Below are positions 55,222-64,000 of a stretch of 64,000 nucleotides of DNA, piece after piece. The stretch is from an uncultured Marivita sp. Lineage in GTDB: Bacteria > Pseudomonadota > Alphaproteobacteria > Rhodobacterales > Rhodobacteraceae. The notes under the pieces were generated by a model. It saw nothing but the letters and a program-made list of their open reading frames with translations. It was not told where the DNA came from and searched no databases. The stretch's first letter is position 1. Every line of letters begins with the position of its first letter. Both the position numbers and the translations under genes were made by a program. The stretch covers positions 52,287 to 116,286 of the forward strand of contig CANNCS010000002.1 of the NCBI GenBank assembly GCA_947503115.1, in the 5' to 3' direction.

Positions 55222-58200
55222 CTAAGTAGCCTCTGATGGGTCGTCAAGGTGGCGCGCTCTCACGAGTGCTTGTGTCACACGCTTTTCCGACAACGGCATA
55301 TAGGTGGCGGTGCGAGTCCAGAGGATCCCTGTTTCGATGTGTTTACCGGGAAAAATTTTGCTCAGAATAGAGCGATACGCCCCCATTTGACGCAACAAGC
55401 CTTCCGGAGTTTGATCTTCTGACACCGGCACAGTCCGGTTGGTTTTGAAATCTACTGCTACGACGCTGTCTTCGTTGACCAGTAGCCGGTCAATGACGCC
55501 ATGAAGAGGCGTGTTCGGAAAAATGTCGATGGGGGCGGTGACCGCAACCTCGGCCAAAGCAGCGTCAGAGAAGAAACGGTTGAGTTCCGGAGCGTCAAGA
55601 ACGTTCATTGCTTCGGCAATAAGATCGGGTGCCTTGGGATGGTCGGCCATAAGGCTATGCGCTGCACTCTCCCGATCCTCTTGCGCAAGAGTTGGAAGTG
55701 TTTCGAGAAGAAGGTGAATCAGCGTGCCCCGCTCTTTGGCAATGTCGTTCAGGTCACCATCTGCCCCGGACAATGCCTTTGCACCACCAAGATCAGACGG
55801 ACTCAGTGTTTTTGGAGCGGCGATCGGAGGCGGTGCAGGGGTTTCAAAGATTGGCGGCAAAACAGGCTCGGGCACAGGAGTGTCGTCGATTTCATCGGTG
55901 ATCGCGTTGGGCCAATTCATGTGATCAAGCCGCAAGCCTTCATCGGGGCCGTCATCCGTGAACTCGAAGGGATGTGTTGCACCACCAACGGTCTCTAGGG
56001 TTGCCTTGACACGGTCATGCCAGCTTTCGGCATTCTTGTCCGCAGCACCTGCAGCCGCAACGACGAGCCAGCGCTCGGCACGTGTCAGAGCGACGTACAG
56101 CAGCCTGTCCTTTTCTTCTTCCTCAGCCTGTCGCGCGTGTTCCAAAACCGTTCGTTGATACGCAGCTCGCGTCTTGTCGGAACCGCGCCAGTGCGCGGAT
56201 CCATCCGCACGGACAAAAACCTCTTTGCTGGATTGCGATGGCTTTTTGTGGGTGTCTGGCAAGATGACAATGGGCGCTTCCAAACCTTTGGCCCCGTGGA
56301 TTGTCATAATCCTTATCCGCGCGCCCGCACTGTCGACTGTCCGTTTGATTTCGATGTCGTCAGTTTCCATCCAGTGAAGGAAGCCCGTCAGGCTTGGGAT
56401 GTCGGTCTGTTCATAGGCGAGTGCCTGATTAAGAAGCGCATCAATCCCATCTTCTGCTTCTTCGCCCAATCGGCCGATCAATTTCTGACGTCCTTTGTGG
56501 CGGATCAGGACGCGCTCCAATAGATCGTATGGCCTTAGAAAATCGACCTGTCCGCGAAGATCATCCAAGATTTCCATCACCATTGGAAAATCGTCTCTGC
56601 GTCGCCGCAATTCTTCCCAAAGGTGGGGTGACTTGCGCCGGTGAGCGAGATCAAAAATCGCCTGTTCGTCGAGACCGAAAAGCGGTGACCGCAAGGCGGA
56701 TGCAAGCGAAAGGCTGTCTTCTGGGGTCGCAAGAAAAGACAGAAGCGCTTGAAGATCTTTGACCGCCAGTTCCGCCATCACTTTAAGTTTGTCAGCGCCG
56801 GCAATCGGGAGGCGCAACGTCTTACAGGCCTTCAGGATCTCATGAAAAAGCGGTCCGCGGCTGCGAACAAGGATGAGAAAGTCACCAGCATGAACAGCCC
56901 GACACTCGACCACGCCGTCTTTCTCACCGATCGGAATCGCGGTCCTTGTCTCAAGCGTTTGATGAATGAATCGTGCGACCCGCTTGGCAAGGATCACGTT
57001 GTGATGCGTTGGGCTCACGCGATCGACCGGTGTGTCCCAAGGCAAGTCATCATCCTCTTTTTCCGCCGGTTCGATTAGCGGCCAAAGGTCGACGCGACCG
57101 GGCAATTGGTCGTGGAACGCAATGTGGGTCTGATCCGGCAGGAAACCGGCCTCATCGCGCCCTTTGAAGACGTCATCGACTAGTCGCAGGATCGGCAACG
57201 ACGACCGGAACGAATAACTTAGCTGACCGTCCTTAAGAGGCGAAACTGTCGCTTTCATTTGATCGCGAAATGCCGCGCGCATCGTGTCAAACTCACGGGG
57301 GTCAGCGCCCTGGAAAGAATAAATCGATTGTTTCTTGTCTCCGACAACAAAGATGGTGCGATGAACCGCGCTGCGTGCGCCTGCACCTGACGTGAACTCT
57401 TGCGCCAGCTTATTCACCACGTCCCATTGCGCGGGGCTGGTGTCCTGCGCTTCATCGACAAGAATGTGGTCTATGCCACCATCCAAACGGTAAAGCACCC
57501 ATTGCGCCTGCTGGCGGTCAGTCAGCAAGGTTCGTGTGCGGGTAATGAGATCATCAAAATCCAGCCATCCGCGGGCCTGTTTGGTGGATTCGTATCGTTT
57601 CAAAAATGTATCGGCGAACCGGTGAAGCGTGGCATCGCGCTCGACCGACTCGAGCGCCAATCGTGTTTCTCGGGCGGCTTCTACTCGTTGATACAGGTCT
57701 TCCAATCGGTTGACGCTAGCAGCCAGTGCTCCTTTGCGTAGTTTGCTGGTCGGCGGAACACGTTGGCTGATTGTCCCTTGTTGTGTCAGGACGACGGATT
57801 CGAGTTCGAGGACTGCCTGTAAGCCACCTCTCTGCGCCCGCAGTATGGCATCTGCCAGTTTCTTGTCAGTGGCACCGCCGGTCTGCAAATCAGAGACTAA
57901 TTCGGCTAAAAACCCGAGTTCGTCCCCCGGAAAAACCGACGATGCGAGTGTGTCCAAGGTTTGATGTTGTGCAACCCCGTAGCGTTGCATCAGATCACTG
58001 CGCGAAAGTGTGGGTGAGAATCCGTCACGCTGTCCAACGATGGATTCGGCCAAAATTTGAAGCGGCTCGTTCGAGGCAATGCGCGCGATGTCTGCGATCA
58101 GGTCTGCGTCCGCGCCACTCGCCATTTCGTCGAGTATCTGTTCCCTTAGCAATTGCGCAGCTCGGTCGTCGATTTCCTGAAACTGAGGGCTCACTCCGGC

Positions 58201-58614
58201 CTCGAGGGGAAACCGCCGCAGAATGGAGGCGCAAAAGGCATGGATTGTTTGGATGCGCAGACCACCCGGTGTTTCGATCGCGCGGGCAAACAATGTGCGA
58301 GCACGTGACAAGAAATCTGTTGTCAGACGTTCGGGGTCTTCTCCCAGCTCTTCCAGTTGCTTGATCAAGTCATCGTTGTTCAACATCGCCCATTCACCCA
58401 GACGCTTGAACAAGCGATTTTGCATTTCGCTCGCTGCGGCATTGGTGAAAGTGAGACAGAGAATGTGTTCAGGGCGCGTGTCGCCCAGCAGCAAGCGGGC
58501 AACTCGGTCGGTTAAAACGCGGGTTTTACCCGATCCGGCGTTGGCCCCAAGCCATGTTGAGGCCAAAGGATCAGCGGCTCGGATCTGTGCCTCGGTTGCC
58601 TCGTTGCGGATCAT
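55222..58614 (-). CDS. addA: Double-strand break repair helicase-nuclease subunit AddA
   Basis: Alphaproteobacterial AddA, 1130 residues, working with AddB to process broken ends for RecA-dependent repair. A UvrD-type helicase begins with STWLGANAGSGKTRVLTDRV (Walker A near residues 20-40), then ILVDEAQDTSPAQW (Walker B) and VGDKKQSIYSFQGADPREFD. A second RecA-like part has IMTIHGAKGLEAPIV. The C-terminal nuclease has VVAVDFKTNRTVP near residue 1060, the PD-(D/E)XK lysine region. It overlaps addB by ATGA. Long and intact. Confidence 0.94.
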   Translation of the reverse strand: MIRNEATEAQIRAADPLASTWLGANAGSGKTRVLTDRVARLLLGDTRPEHILCLTFTNAAASEMQNRLFKRLGEWAMLNNDDLIKQLEELGEDPERLTTDFLSRARTLFARAIETPGGLRIQTIHAFCASILRRFPLEAGVSPQFQEIDDRAAQLLREQILDEMASGADADLIADIARIASNEPLQILAESIVGQRDGFSPTLSRSDLMQRYGVAQHQTLDTLASSVFPGDELGFLAELVSDLQTGGATDKKLADAILRAQRGGLQAVLELESVVLTQQGTISQRVPPTSKLRKGALAASVNRLEDLYQRVEAARETRLALESVERDATLHRFADTFLKRYESTKQARGWLDFDDLITRTRTLLTDRQQAQWVLYRLDGGIDHILVDEAQDTSPAQWDVVNKLAQEFTSGAGARSAVHRTIFVVGDKKQSIYSFQGADPREFDTMRAAFRDQMKATVSPLKDGQLSYSFRSSLPILRLVDDVFKGRDEAGFLPDQTHIAFHDQLPGRVDLWPLIEPAEKEDDDLPWDTPVDRVSPTHHNVILAKRVARFIHQTLETRTAIPIGEKDGVVECRAVHAGDFLILVRSRGPLFHEILKACKTLRLPIAGADKLKVMAELAVKDLQALLSFLATPEDSLSLASALRSPLFGLDEQAIFDLAHRRKSPHLWEELRRRRDDFPMVMEILDDLRGQVDFLRPYDLLERVLIRHKGRQKLIGRLGEEAEDGIDALLNQALAYEQTDIPSLTGFLHWMETDDIEIKRTVDSAGARIRIMTIHGAKGLEAPIVILPDTHKKPSQSSKEVFVRADGSAHWRGSDKTRAAYQRTVLEHARQAEEEEKDRLLYVALTRAERWLVVAAAGAADKNAESWHDRVKATLETVGGATHPFEFTDDGPDEGLRLDHMNWPNAITDEIDDTPVPEPVLPPIFETPAPPPIAAPKTLSPSDLGGAKALSGADGDLNDIAKERGTLIHLLLETLPTLAQEDRESAAHSLMADHPKAPDLIAEAMNVLDAPELNRFFSDAALAEVAVTAPIDIFPNTPLHGVIDRLLVNEDSVVAVDFKTNRTVPVSEDQTPEGLLRQMGAYRSILSKIFPGKHIETGILWTRTATYMPLSEKRVTQALVRARHLDDPSEAT

Positions 58615-61556
58615 GTCAGGCGTACCTTTTTTGCCGTGTCAGACACCGTCCATTCGCCAAAGCGCGAAAGCTGATCGTAGTCTGATCCGAAAGTGTCCTT
58701 GTACAGTCTGTTGCGCGCTGTGTAGCCGGTCTCGGGGTCGCGATACGCTTCAATCAACGTCTTGAGCATTTGCATGACGCGTTCGGGTGGACAGTCCGCC
58801 ATAGGCGCTGAAACTTCGTTACCGTCACCCGACAGAGAGATATATCGTGCTTCGGCAACAAACCGGGGGCTAAACGACTCGAATCCGCCCTCAAGGATCA
58901 ACGCAACGATAACGAGCAACTGAACATCGAATTGCAGCTGTTGGTCCTTGGTTGGAGCGGTCCCGGTTTTGTAGTCGTAGACAAAAGCCTCAGAGCGGTC
59001 ATTCAGGTCGATCCGGTCGGCTTTTGCTGTAATGCGAAAGGGAGGGTCGGCGATCTCCATTGCGCCCGTTTTCTCAAACAATGCCGGTCTTGCGGTCGTC
59101 TGCCGTACGACTTCGTTTTCGGTGAACCAGCGGGCGATCTTTTCAATTCGAACGCGCCATTGGATGCGGTCGGTGGGCCACGGAACCTCCGCATCAAGGA
59201 TACGGCGCGCAACCGCCAAAAGTTCAAGCTCGGTGATAGGATCGTCATTTCGGGCGGTGTTAGAGACGAATTCTTCGAAAACCTTGTGAATGACCGTTCC
59301 CCGGTGCATCGGATTCGGGGCGTGTTGGATCGGATGCAACTGTCGCAATCGCAAGACCTTCGACCCGTAGATCGCGTACGGATCGCGGATAAGCTTTTCG
59401 ATGTTGGTGACAGACAGCTCACTGGGCCGCGCAATGACGGGTGGCATTGGTGACGGCCGCGGCGCGGGCGCTGCTGGAATCGGCTTTTCAAGGACTTGGC
59501 CAAGCGCCAGCCACGTTTGTCCTCGCTTCTGCATTTTGCCCAGTGTTTCTGGTCCACCGGTTTCTGGCAAACCGCGTAGCAGGTTCGTCAACCGGTTAAG
59601 CCATCGCGACGGTACGGTTTCTGCGTCTTCGGATCGAACTGCGCGGCTTAACCACACGTCCTTGGCGCCAATCGCCTGCTGAAAGTCGTGCGCGGACAGT
59701 CCAATGCGGCGCTCTGGAAGCAACAAACCTGCCTGTTGCCGCATCCGGCGGTTCAACCAAGGGTCGGCAGGTGGTGCATCCGGCCAAGAGTGTTCGTTCA
59801 GCCCGCCGAGGATCACAAGATCTGCCCCCATGACACGCGCTTCGATGGTGCCCCAGATCAAGATACGCGAATGCGGTGCATCGCGATCGCGTACTTCTTC
59901 TGCGCGCAGAATGTTGTCTACCAGATCAGCATAGTCTCGAGCCGACACAGAGCCGCCGTAGCCTGCATTTTCTGCAAGCAGGTCAAATGCCTTGCGACAG
60001 GTCTCTCCAGCCTTCTTGTTCCAGAGTTCAGCCGCGTTGTCGCTTGATGAACCTGCGCAAATGTTTTCGGTTTGCCTGAGGTGTTGCGTTACATGCGTGC
60101 CAAGGGGGTCTAACCCCTTGGTGTCTGGGCGAAGCAGGCATCCATCCAACCATTTAAGCCATGCCTGCGCTTCGTCCGCATGTTTCCACGCCGTGAGTTT
60201 TGGCAGATCCGGGTAAGGGATACCGGTTTTGCGAATGAACAGCTCAAGCTCGGACGTCCAAAGCCGATGTTGTCCGCGATCCGCTCCGCTGTGACAGAGA
60301 GGGTGCTTCAGGATTGTCAAAAGCGCGTCAGCGGTGGGTCCATTGACTCGCAGCTGCGCAACATGTCGCAAAAGTCGACCCGGCGCCGTCAGTTGTGCGG
60401 GCGTTCCTGCGCTGTCATCTGGCAGAATTCCCCATCTGTCGAGGAGTGCTGTCACGCGCCGCGTCAGCATCCGATCCGGAGTGATCAAGGCGGCGGTGAT
60501 ATTGTCTTCTGCCGCTTGTCGAAGTCGCATCGCAATCGCGCGCGCTTCGTCGCGAGGAGAGGCGGCTTCCAGCAGGGTTAGAGACTGTGATGCGTCTGCA
60601 AGAGAGGGAAGTTTAGGCCCATCAAGCAACCATTGATCGGTCACCGGCGCTGGGCGCATTGCCAAAGACACCAAGGCATTGCGCGCGGCGTTTGGCGGTG
60701 GCGTGCTCGTCCATTGGCCGACGTCGCGATGGCTCAATTCTAAACGATCGAGCAACCGCGCAAATCGGAACTGCGGATGATCCTCGCCCTGCATTGCCTC
60801 GGTATTGCGAACATCATTCCGTAGGATGTCCCAAGTCGATCCCGGCATATCGCGGTCGAAACCGGGTAAGATTACCGCACCTTGGGGCAATTTTGCAGCG
60901 GCGGTCATTAACTGAAACGCGGAACCCCTTGATCCAGTCGAGCCTGCAATAATCACGGGATGTTGTGGTGGTGTGCTTTGCCAGCGCTGCAACCGAAGAC
61001 GAAGAGCCAAGCGGTTGACTGTGGCTACGTCTGGCGCATCGTCGTCTGGATCGAAATACCGGGTTACGATCTGAAGAAAGCGCTGAGCGCGCTCCCAATG
61101 GCCGGATTGGTCTGTGACGTCGAGCTTAGAAATATCTGCCGGGGTCACCTCTTCTGCTTGCATTTCGTCCAGCAAGGCGCCGAGGCTTTGGGCCAGATCG
61201 TAGACGGCAGAGCGTGGGGCGAGGTTTGGATCGGCTTCAACAAGTTTTCTTACTAGTTCCGCCAATTCAAGCTGACGGCGTAGACCCGGTGCAGGAGATG
61301 GCAATCTTGCACGGTCTACAGGGTCGGCCAAATCTGTGATCAGCCTGATCCGAGGGAGAAACCCAGCGCCCAGACTGTCGAACACCGCTTCGACCCGACG
61401 CTGCATACGCCGAGTGTTCAGTATCAGTTCGACACGAGCCATAGCCTCGGGGGGCTGATCTGCCAGACGCGCCTTGAGGCCAACTACCAATTCGTGTGCA
61501 AAATCAGCGCCCGGTGGTAGCGCAAATAGGCGTGGCGTATCGGTTGGATCAAACAT
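58611..61556 (-). CDS. addB: Double-strand break repair nuclease subunit AddB
   Basis: 981 residues, alphaproteobacterial AddB. The N-terminal region has helicase-like folds without a clear intact Walker A (ILNTRRMQRRVEAVFDSLGA). LIWGTIEARVMGADLVILGG and GLNEHSWPDAPPADPWLN are family blocks. The C-terminal nuclease shows SVTNIEKLIRDPYAIYGSKV and AFVYDYKTGTAPTKDQQLQF, with the active-site Asp and Lys of the PD-(D/E)XK fold. In some AddB proteins a 4Fe-4S cluster stabilises this region; the required cysteines are not evident in my reading. It overlaps murU by 8 bases. Confidence 0.92.
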   Translation of the reverse strand: MFDPTDTPRLFALPPGADFAHELVVGLKARLADQPPEAMARVELILNTRRMQRRVEAVFDSLGAGFLPRIRLITDLADPVDRARLPSPAPGLRRQLELAELVRKLVEADPNLAPRSAVYDLAQSLGALLDEMQAEEVTPADISKLDVTDQSGHWERAQRFLQIVTRYFDPDDDAPDVATVNRLALRLRLQRWQSTPPQHPVIIAGSTGSRGSAFQLMTAAAKLPQGAVILPGFDRDMPGSTWDILRNDVRNTEAMQGEDHPQFRFARLLDRLELSHRDVGQWTSTPPPNAARNALVSLAMRPAPVTDQWLLDGPKLPSLADASQSLTLLEAASPRDEARAIAMRLRQAAEDNITAALITPDRMLTRRVTALLDRWGILPDDSAGTPAQLTAPGRLLRHVAQLRVNGPTADALLTILKHPLCHSGADRGQHRLWTSELELFIRKTGIPYPDLPKLTAWKHADEAQAWLKWLDGCLLRPDTKGLDPLGTHVTQHLRQTENICAGSSSDNAAELWNKKAGETCRKAFDLLAENAGYGGSVSARDYADLVDNILRAEEVRDRDAPHSRILIWGTIEARVMGADLVILGGLNEHSWPDAPPADPWLNRRMRQQAGLLLPERRIGLSAHDFQQAIGAKDVWLSRAVRSEDAETVPSRWLNRLTNLLRGLPETGGPETLGKMQKRGQTWLALGQVLEKPIPAAPAPRPSPMPPVIARPSELSVTNIEKLIRDPYAIYGSKVLRLRQLHPIQHAPNPMHRGTVIHKVFEEFVSNTARNDDPITELELLAVARRILDAEVPWPTDRIQWRVRIEKIARWFTENEVVRQTTARPALFEKTGAMEIADPPFRITAKADRIDLNDRSEAFVYDYKTGTAPTKDQQLQFDVQLLVIVALILEGGFESFSPRFVAEARYISLSGDGNEVSAPMADCPPERVMQMLKTLIEAYRDPETGYTARNRLYKDTFGSDYDQLSRFGEWTVSDTAKKVRLT

Positions 61557-62229
61557 CTGTTGTTCTCAGCATGTCTTCGGCCAACGTGATACCGTCCGGG
61601 TGTCCAACATCGCACCACCGACCGGGATAGGCGACGGCTTTGAGTTTTCCGTTTGCTTCCAGTTTCTGCCAGATCGCTTTGAGTGAGAAGACGTTTTCGG
61701 GTGTATTAGAGACGATGTCCGACCGAATGATCTGCACCCCGGAATAGATCGTTTCAATTCCCCATGTGGCGCGACCATTTGGCGAAATGTCGATGTCACC
61801 CATTCCCGCATGGCCGATTGTCTGGGCTTTTGGCACGCATAGCAACAACGCTTGCATGTCGTCTTTCCAAGCAGATTTGAGCACGCGTAAGGGGTTTGGT
61901 CCGTCCCACACAGCGTCTGTGTTCATGGTGAAGATAACATCGGCGTCTAACAACGGAAGCGCCGCCTTCAAACCACCACCTGTGTCCAGGATTTGGGGTG
62001 TTTCGACAGAGACCTTCACGTCAGTTCCGTCAAAAAAGTCGATGATTTGGCCCGACTTGTAGTGGGCGTTCACAACGACACGCGCGTCAGGGAAATCCCG
62101 GACAAAACGCATGGCATGGTCGATCAAAGGTTTGCCCGCAACCTTCACCAAGGGTTTTGGACGATCCTTTGTCAGCGCGCCCATACGGGTTCCAAAGCCT
62201 GCGGCGAAAAGCATGACAGCATCGGTCAT
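61549..62229 (-). CDS. murU: N-acetylmuramate-1-phosphate uridylyltransferase family protein (MurU-like)
   Basis: 226 residues: nucleotidyltransferase with MLFAAGFGTRMGALTKDRPK near residues 6-25, the GxGTRM-KP signature. MNTDAVWDGPNPLRVL and AEDMLRT follow. In Pseudomonas MurU makes UDP-MurNAc in cell-wall recycling with AmgK; the adjacent aminoglycoside-phosphotransferase-like gene fits that pair. Some homologues act on other sugars, so the name is by context. It overlaps amgK by 4 bases and addB by 8. Confidence 0.85.
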   Translation of the reverse strand: MTDAVMLFAAGFGTRMGALTKDRPKPLVKVAGKPLIDHAMRFVRDFPDARVVVNAHYKSGQIIDFFDGTDVKVSVETPQILDTGGGLKAALPLLDADVIFTMNTDAVWDGPNPLRVLKSAWKDDMQALLLCVPKAQTIGHAGMGDIDISPNGRATWGIETIYSGVQIIRSDIVSNTPENVFSLKAIWQKLEANGKLKAVAYPGRWCDVGHPDGITLAEDMLRTTDV

Positions 62230-63194
62230 GTCAGTGCTCCCTGTCCAAGGCGGTCCGGCGTTGGCTCTGGGAAAAGACCATTGATCAATGGTGCAATATC
62301 TCGGGCAACTGGAGTTGCGAGGCTGGTTTGGATGTGGCCCCAGACTCTTGGGATCAAGCCAAGGTAGCCGGGTTTGCCGCGTTCGCTTGCGAGTCTGGCA
62401 AAGATGCCAAGAATACGCAGGTTTCGTTGTAGGCCTAGAAGATGAAATGCAGGTATGACGGCATCTTCACTTCGTCCGGAGCGGTCTAGGTAGTGGCGAA
62501 GCGTTGCTTTGTGGCACGCGCTTGTCACGTCCCGACGGGCGTCTTGAAGCAACGACACCAGATCATAAATCGGTGGGCCAACGAGAGCATCTTGGAAATC
62601 AAGCAGACCTACACGTTGCAGGTGATTGCGCTCTGGCATCCAGATCATGTTCTCGGCGTGATAGTCGCGTAGAACGAGGACTGTTTCGTTGGGTATGTGC
62701 GCCGCAAGAAGATCGGCAAGGCGCGCCAAGATATCATTCTTGGCATCCATACCGGTGGATTGGAGCAGGGGCAGGTAGTGAGTGAATGCGGGTTCGACCA
62801 TCTGCGCAAGAGTATCAGGCGCGGCGCGCGGTAGGATTGCAGGAACACCACAGGTCTCGAGATGGCACACCACATCTGTCGCCGCCTGATAAAGAGGGAT
62901 TTCCATATTTGGTTCGGATTGTGCGACTTGCGCAAATTGCGCATTCCCGAAATCCTCGAGCAGCATCAAGCCAGCGTCTTGCGCGTAGATTTCCGGAGCC
63001 GAGAGACCCAGCCCGCGAAGGTGGTTGCTGATATGTGTGAATCTAGCGGTGTCATCCTGTGGATCAATCATCAGAATGGCCCGTTTTTGGCCGGAATAGA
63101 GCCTGATATACCGTCTTGCTGAAGCGTCGCCCGCAAGTGGTTCGTGGGTGGCGTCCGCCCAACCGTGCGCAGCAAGAAAGACGTCATAACTCAT
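62226..63194 (-). CDS. amgK: N-acetylmuramate/N-acetylglucosamine kinase family protein (AmgK-like)
   Basis: 322 residues from the ATG at 63194, which overlaps tsaE. It belongs to the aminoglycoside phosphotransferase-like kinases: GDASARRYIRLYSGQKRAIL in the N-lobe, TVLVLRDYHAENMIWMPERN with the Brenner-type DxxxxN catalytic loop, and VGLLDFQDALVGPPIYDLVS with the metal-binding DFQDA. In Pseudomonas AmgK phosphorylates MurNAc at C1 for the recycling branch finished by MurU. That step is inferred from the gene pair. Confidence 0.85.
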   Translation of the reverse strand: MSYDVFLAAHGWADATHEPLAGDASARRYIRLYSGQKRAILMIDPQDDTARFTHISNHLRGLGLSAPEIYAQDAGLMLLEDFGNAQFAQVAQSEPNMEIPLYQAATDVVCHLETCGVPAILPRAAPDTLAQMVEPAFTHYLPLLQSTGMDAKNDILARLADLLAAHIPNETVLVLRDYHAENMIWMPERNHLQRVGLLDFQDALVGPPIYDLVSLLQDARRDVTSACHKATLRHYLDRSGRSEDAVIPAFHLLGLQRNLRILGIFARLASERGKPGYLGLIPRVWGHIQTSLATPVARDIAPLINGLFPEPTPDRLGQGALT

Positions 63195-63664
63195 GCCACC
63201 GCCTCTGCTACGCAATCTGTCCAACGCGACTTCGACCAAGTAAAACAGATCTCTCGTCGGTCCGTTTTTTCTGGATCGTCGAGACGGATGGTCAAGGCTT
63301 CTGACGGTCGCAGATCGTCCAGTCGGTCAGGCCATTCGATCAGACAAATGGCGCCGTCGAATGCATCGAGAAGTCCTAGTTCGATGACTTGATCGGGACC
63401 GCCTAGCCGATAGAGATCGGCATGCCATAGTTCACAATCGTGCAGATCGTAGACTTGGACAATGGTGAACGTTGGTGAGGGTACATCTTCGGGTTCTGGC
63501 AACAGGGATTGGATCAAGGCACGGGCGAAGTGGCTTTTTCCTGCGCCGATTTCACCTTCAAGAAGGAGCGTGTCTCCTGCTCGCAGGTTCGCCCCAAGCC
63601 GAATGGCAAGCTGCGCGGTTTCATCAGGAGAGGTTGAGGTGAAGGCCGCACTATTTTGGGTCAT
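63191..63664 (-). CDS. tsaE: tRNA threonylcarbamoyladenosine biosynthesis ATPase TsaE
   Basis: Required for t6A formation at position 37 of ANN-decoding tRNAs, with TsaB and TsaD. 157 residues: LLLEGEIGAGKSHFARALIQ (P-loop) near residues 34-53, VPSPTFTIVQVYD, LWHADLYRLGGPDQVIELGL, and IEWPDRLDDLRPSEALTIRL. Normal length. Its stop overlaps the amgK ATG; a PAS-like gene precedes it by 51 bases. Confidence 0.95.
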   Translation of the reverse strand: MTQNSAAFTSTSPDETAQLAIRLGANLRAGDTLLLEGEIGAGKSHFARALIQSLLPEPEDVPSPTFTIVQVYDLHDCELWHADLYRLGGPDQVIELGLLDAFDGAICLIEWPDRLDDLRPSEALTIRLDDPEKTDRREICFTWSKSRWTDCVAEAVA

Positions 63665-63715
63665 GCGAGCATGTTTACCCGCCCTGTTCCGGGCTGCAAG
63701 ATTGGAAACCTTTAG

Positions 63716-64000
63716 TCAGGCAGAAACGATCTGTAACCCATCTACTTCGGGCTGTGTGTCGCGCTTCTTCGGGCTGTGACAAAACCGGATCAGCGTTGCA
63801 CCGTGGCAGATGGGGTCGATCCGGCAGACTGCCTCGCGCCCATCTTTACTGCGTAATTCACTGTCCCAACTGACCCGCTCTGTTGAGCGGGTGACAAAAT
63901 CGCGAAGCTCTGGCCACACCGGGCTAGTGTTCCCCGCCTGACATAGGATTCCCAACGCTGCTGCGTCGTGGCATGATTGGCGGATGAGACGCTCCGACAT
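63716..64000 (-). CDS. C-terminal part of a PAS-like domain protein, cut by window edge
   Basis: The visible 94 codons are in frame from base 64000 and probably continue outside; the Met at 64000 is not necessarily the start. ERVSWDSELRSKDGREAVCR followed by IDPICHGATLIRFCHSPKKR looks like the last strands of a PAS_7-type fold. No histidine-kinase motif is seen in this part. In related genomes a PAS protein next to tsaE is often annotated as a sensor or hypothetical. Function not assigned. Confidence 0.55.
   Translation of the reverse strand: MSERLIRQSCHDAAALGILCQAGNTSPVWPELRDFVTRSTERVSWDSELRSKDGREAVCRIDPICHGATLIRFCHSPKKRDTQPEVDGLQIVSA

Overview
The window looks like chromosomal DNA of an alphaproteobacterium of the Rhodobacterales (Roseobacter/Rhodobacteraceae group). 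Evidence: maf-aroE-coaE-dnaQ running away from rho-mnmE-mnmG-rsmG-parA-parB; the rph/hrcA-grpE divergence; alphaproteobacterial AddAB; an amgK-murU pair beside tsaE; a NaChBac-type sodium channel of the kind known from marine roseobacters; and alphaproteobacterial RpoH-type promoters. G+C was judged by eye as mid-50 percent and not computed. No tRNA, rRNA, CRISPR array, insertion sequence or prophage was seen. Genes are dense and many overlap by ATGA or TGATG junctions.

Origin region (1-9.8 kb). A leftward operon (maf, aroE, coaE, dnaQ, the last cut by the window edge) and a rightward series (rho, mnmE, mnmG, rsmG, parA, parB) diverge from the only gene-free stretch longer than 300 bases, 2533-3042. 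That stretch has a perfect DnaA box, several near-boxes and A+T-rich tracts, so it is the candidate oriC. Three perfect 16-bp parS sites lie 2.6-4.8 kb downstream, inside mnmG and rsmG, next to parAB. Together this looks like the chromosome origin and centromere.

Housekeeping (9.8-31 kb). hemW-rdgB-rph face hrcA-grpE; mutS faces maeB and a PfkB-type sugar kinase. Then come a periplasmic MsrA, a sulfotransferase-like protein, a DUF7282-type exported protein, argG, ilvA with an SDR dehydrogenase, a divergent Hpt / receiver-PP2C pair (probable partner-switch signalling), a NUDIX protein, hslO with a strong RpoH promoter, a CoA-type NUDIX protein and cca.

Envelope and transport (31-53 kb). Three overlapping paralogous ABC exporter half-transporters are followed by a TrmA/RlmD-like RNA methyltransferase, the sodium channel, two L,D-transpeptidases flanking a CAP lipoprotein, a small exported membrane protein, hemH, a methyltransferase diverging from comF, grxC, a nitrilase-family protein, a MarR regulator, ubiG, a proline iminopeptidase and a four-gene oligopeptide ABC operon with its binding protein last.

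Protein quality control, DNA repair and wall recycling (53-64 kb). Leftward: hslVU behind an RpoH-type promoter, trxA, and a tightly overlapping tsaE-amgK-murU-addB-addA chain, preceded at the right edge by the C-terminus of a PAS-like protein. I found no single unmistakably new system. The most informative items are the oriC/parS layout, the DnaA box abutting the maf start codon, the tandem ABC triplication with a Cys-rich upstream frame, and the extended DppC-like permease.
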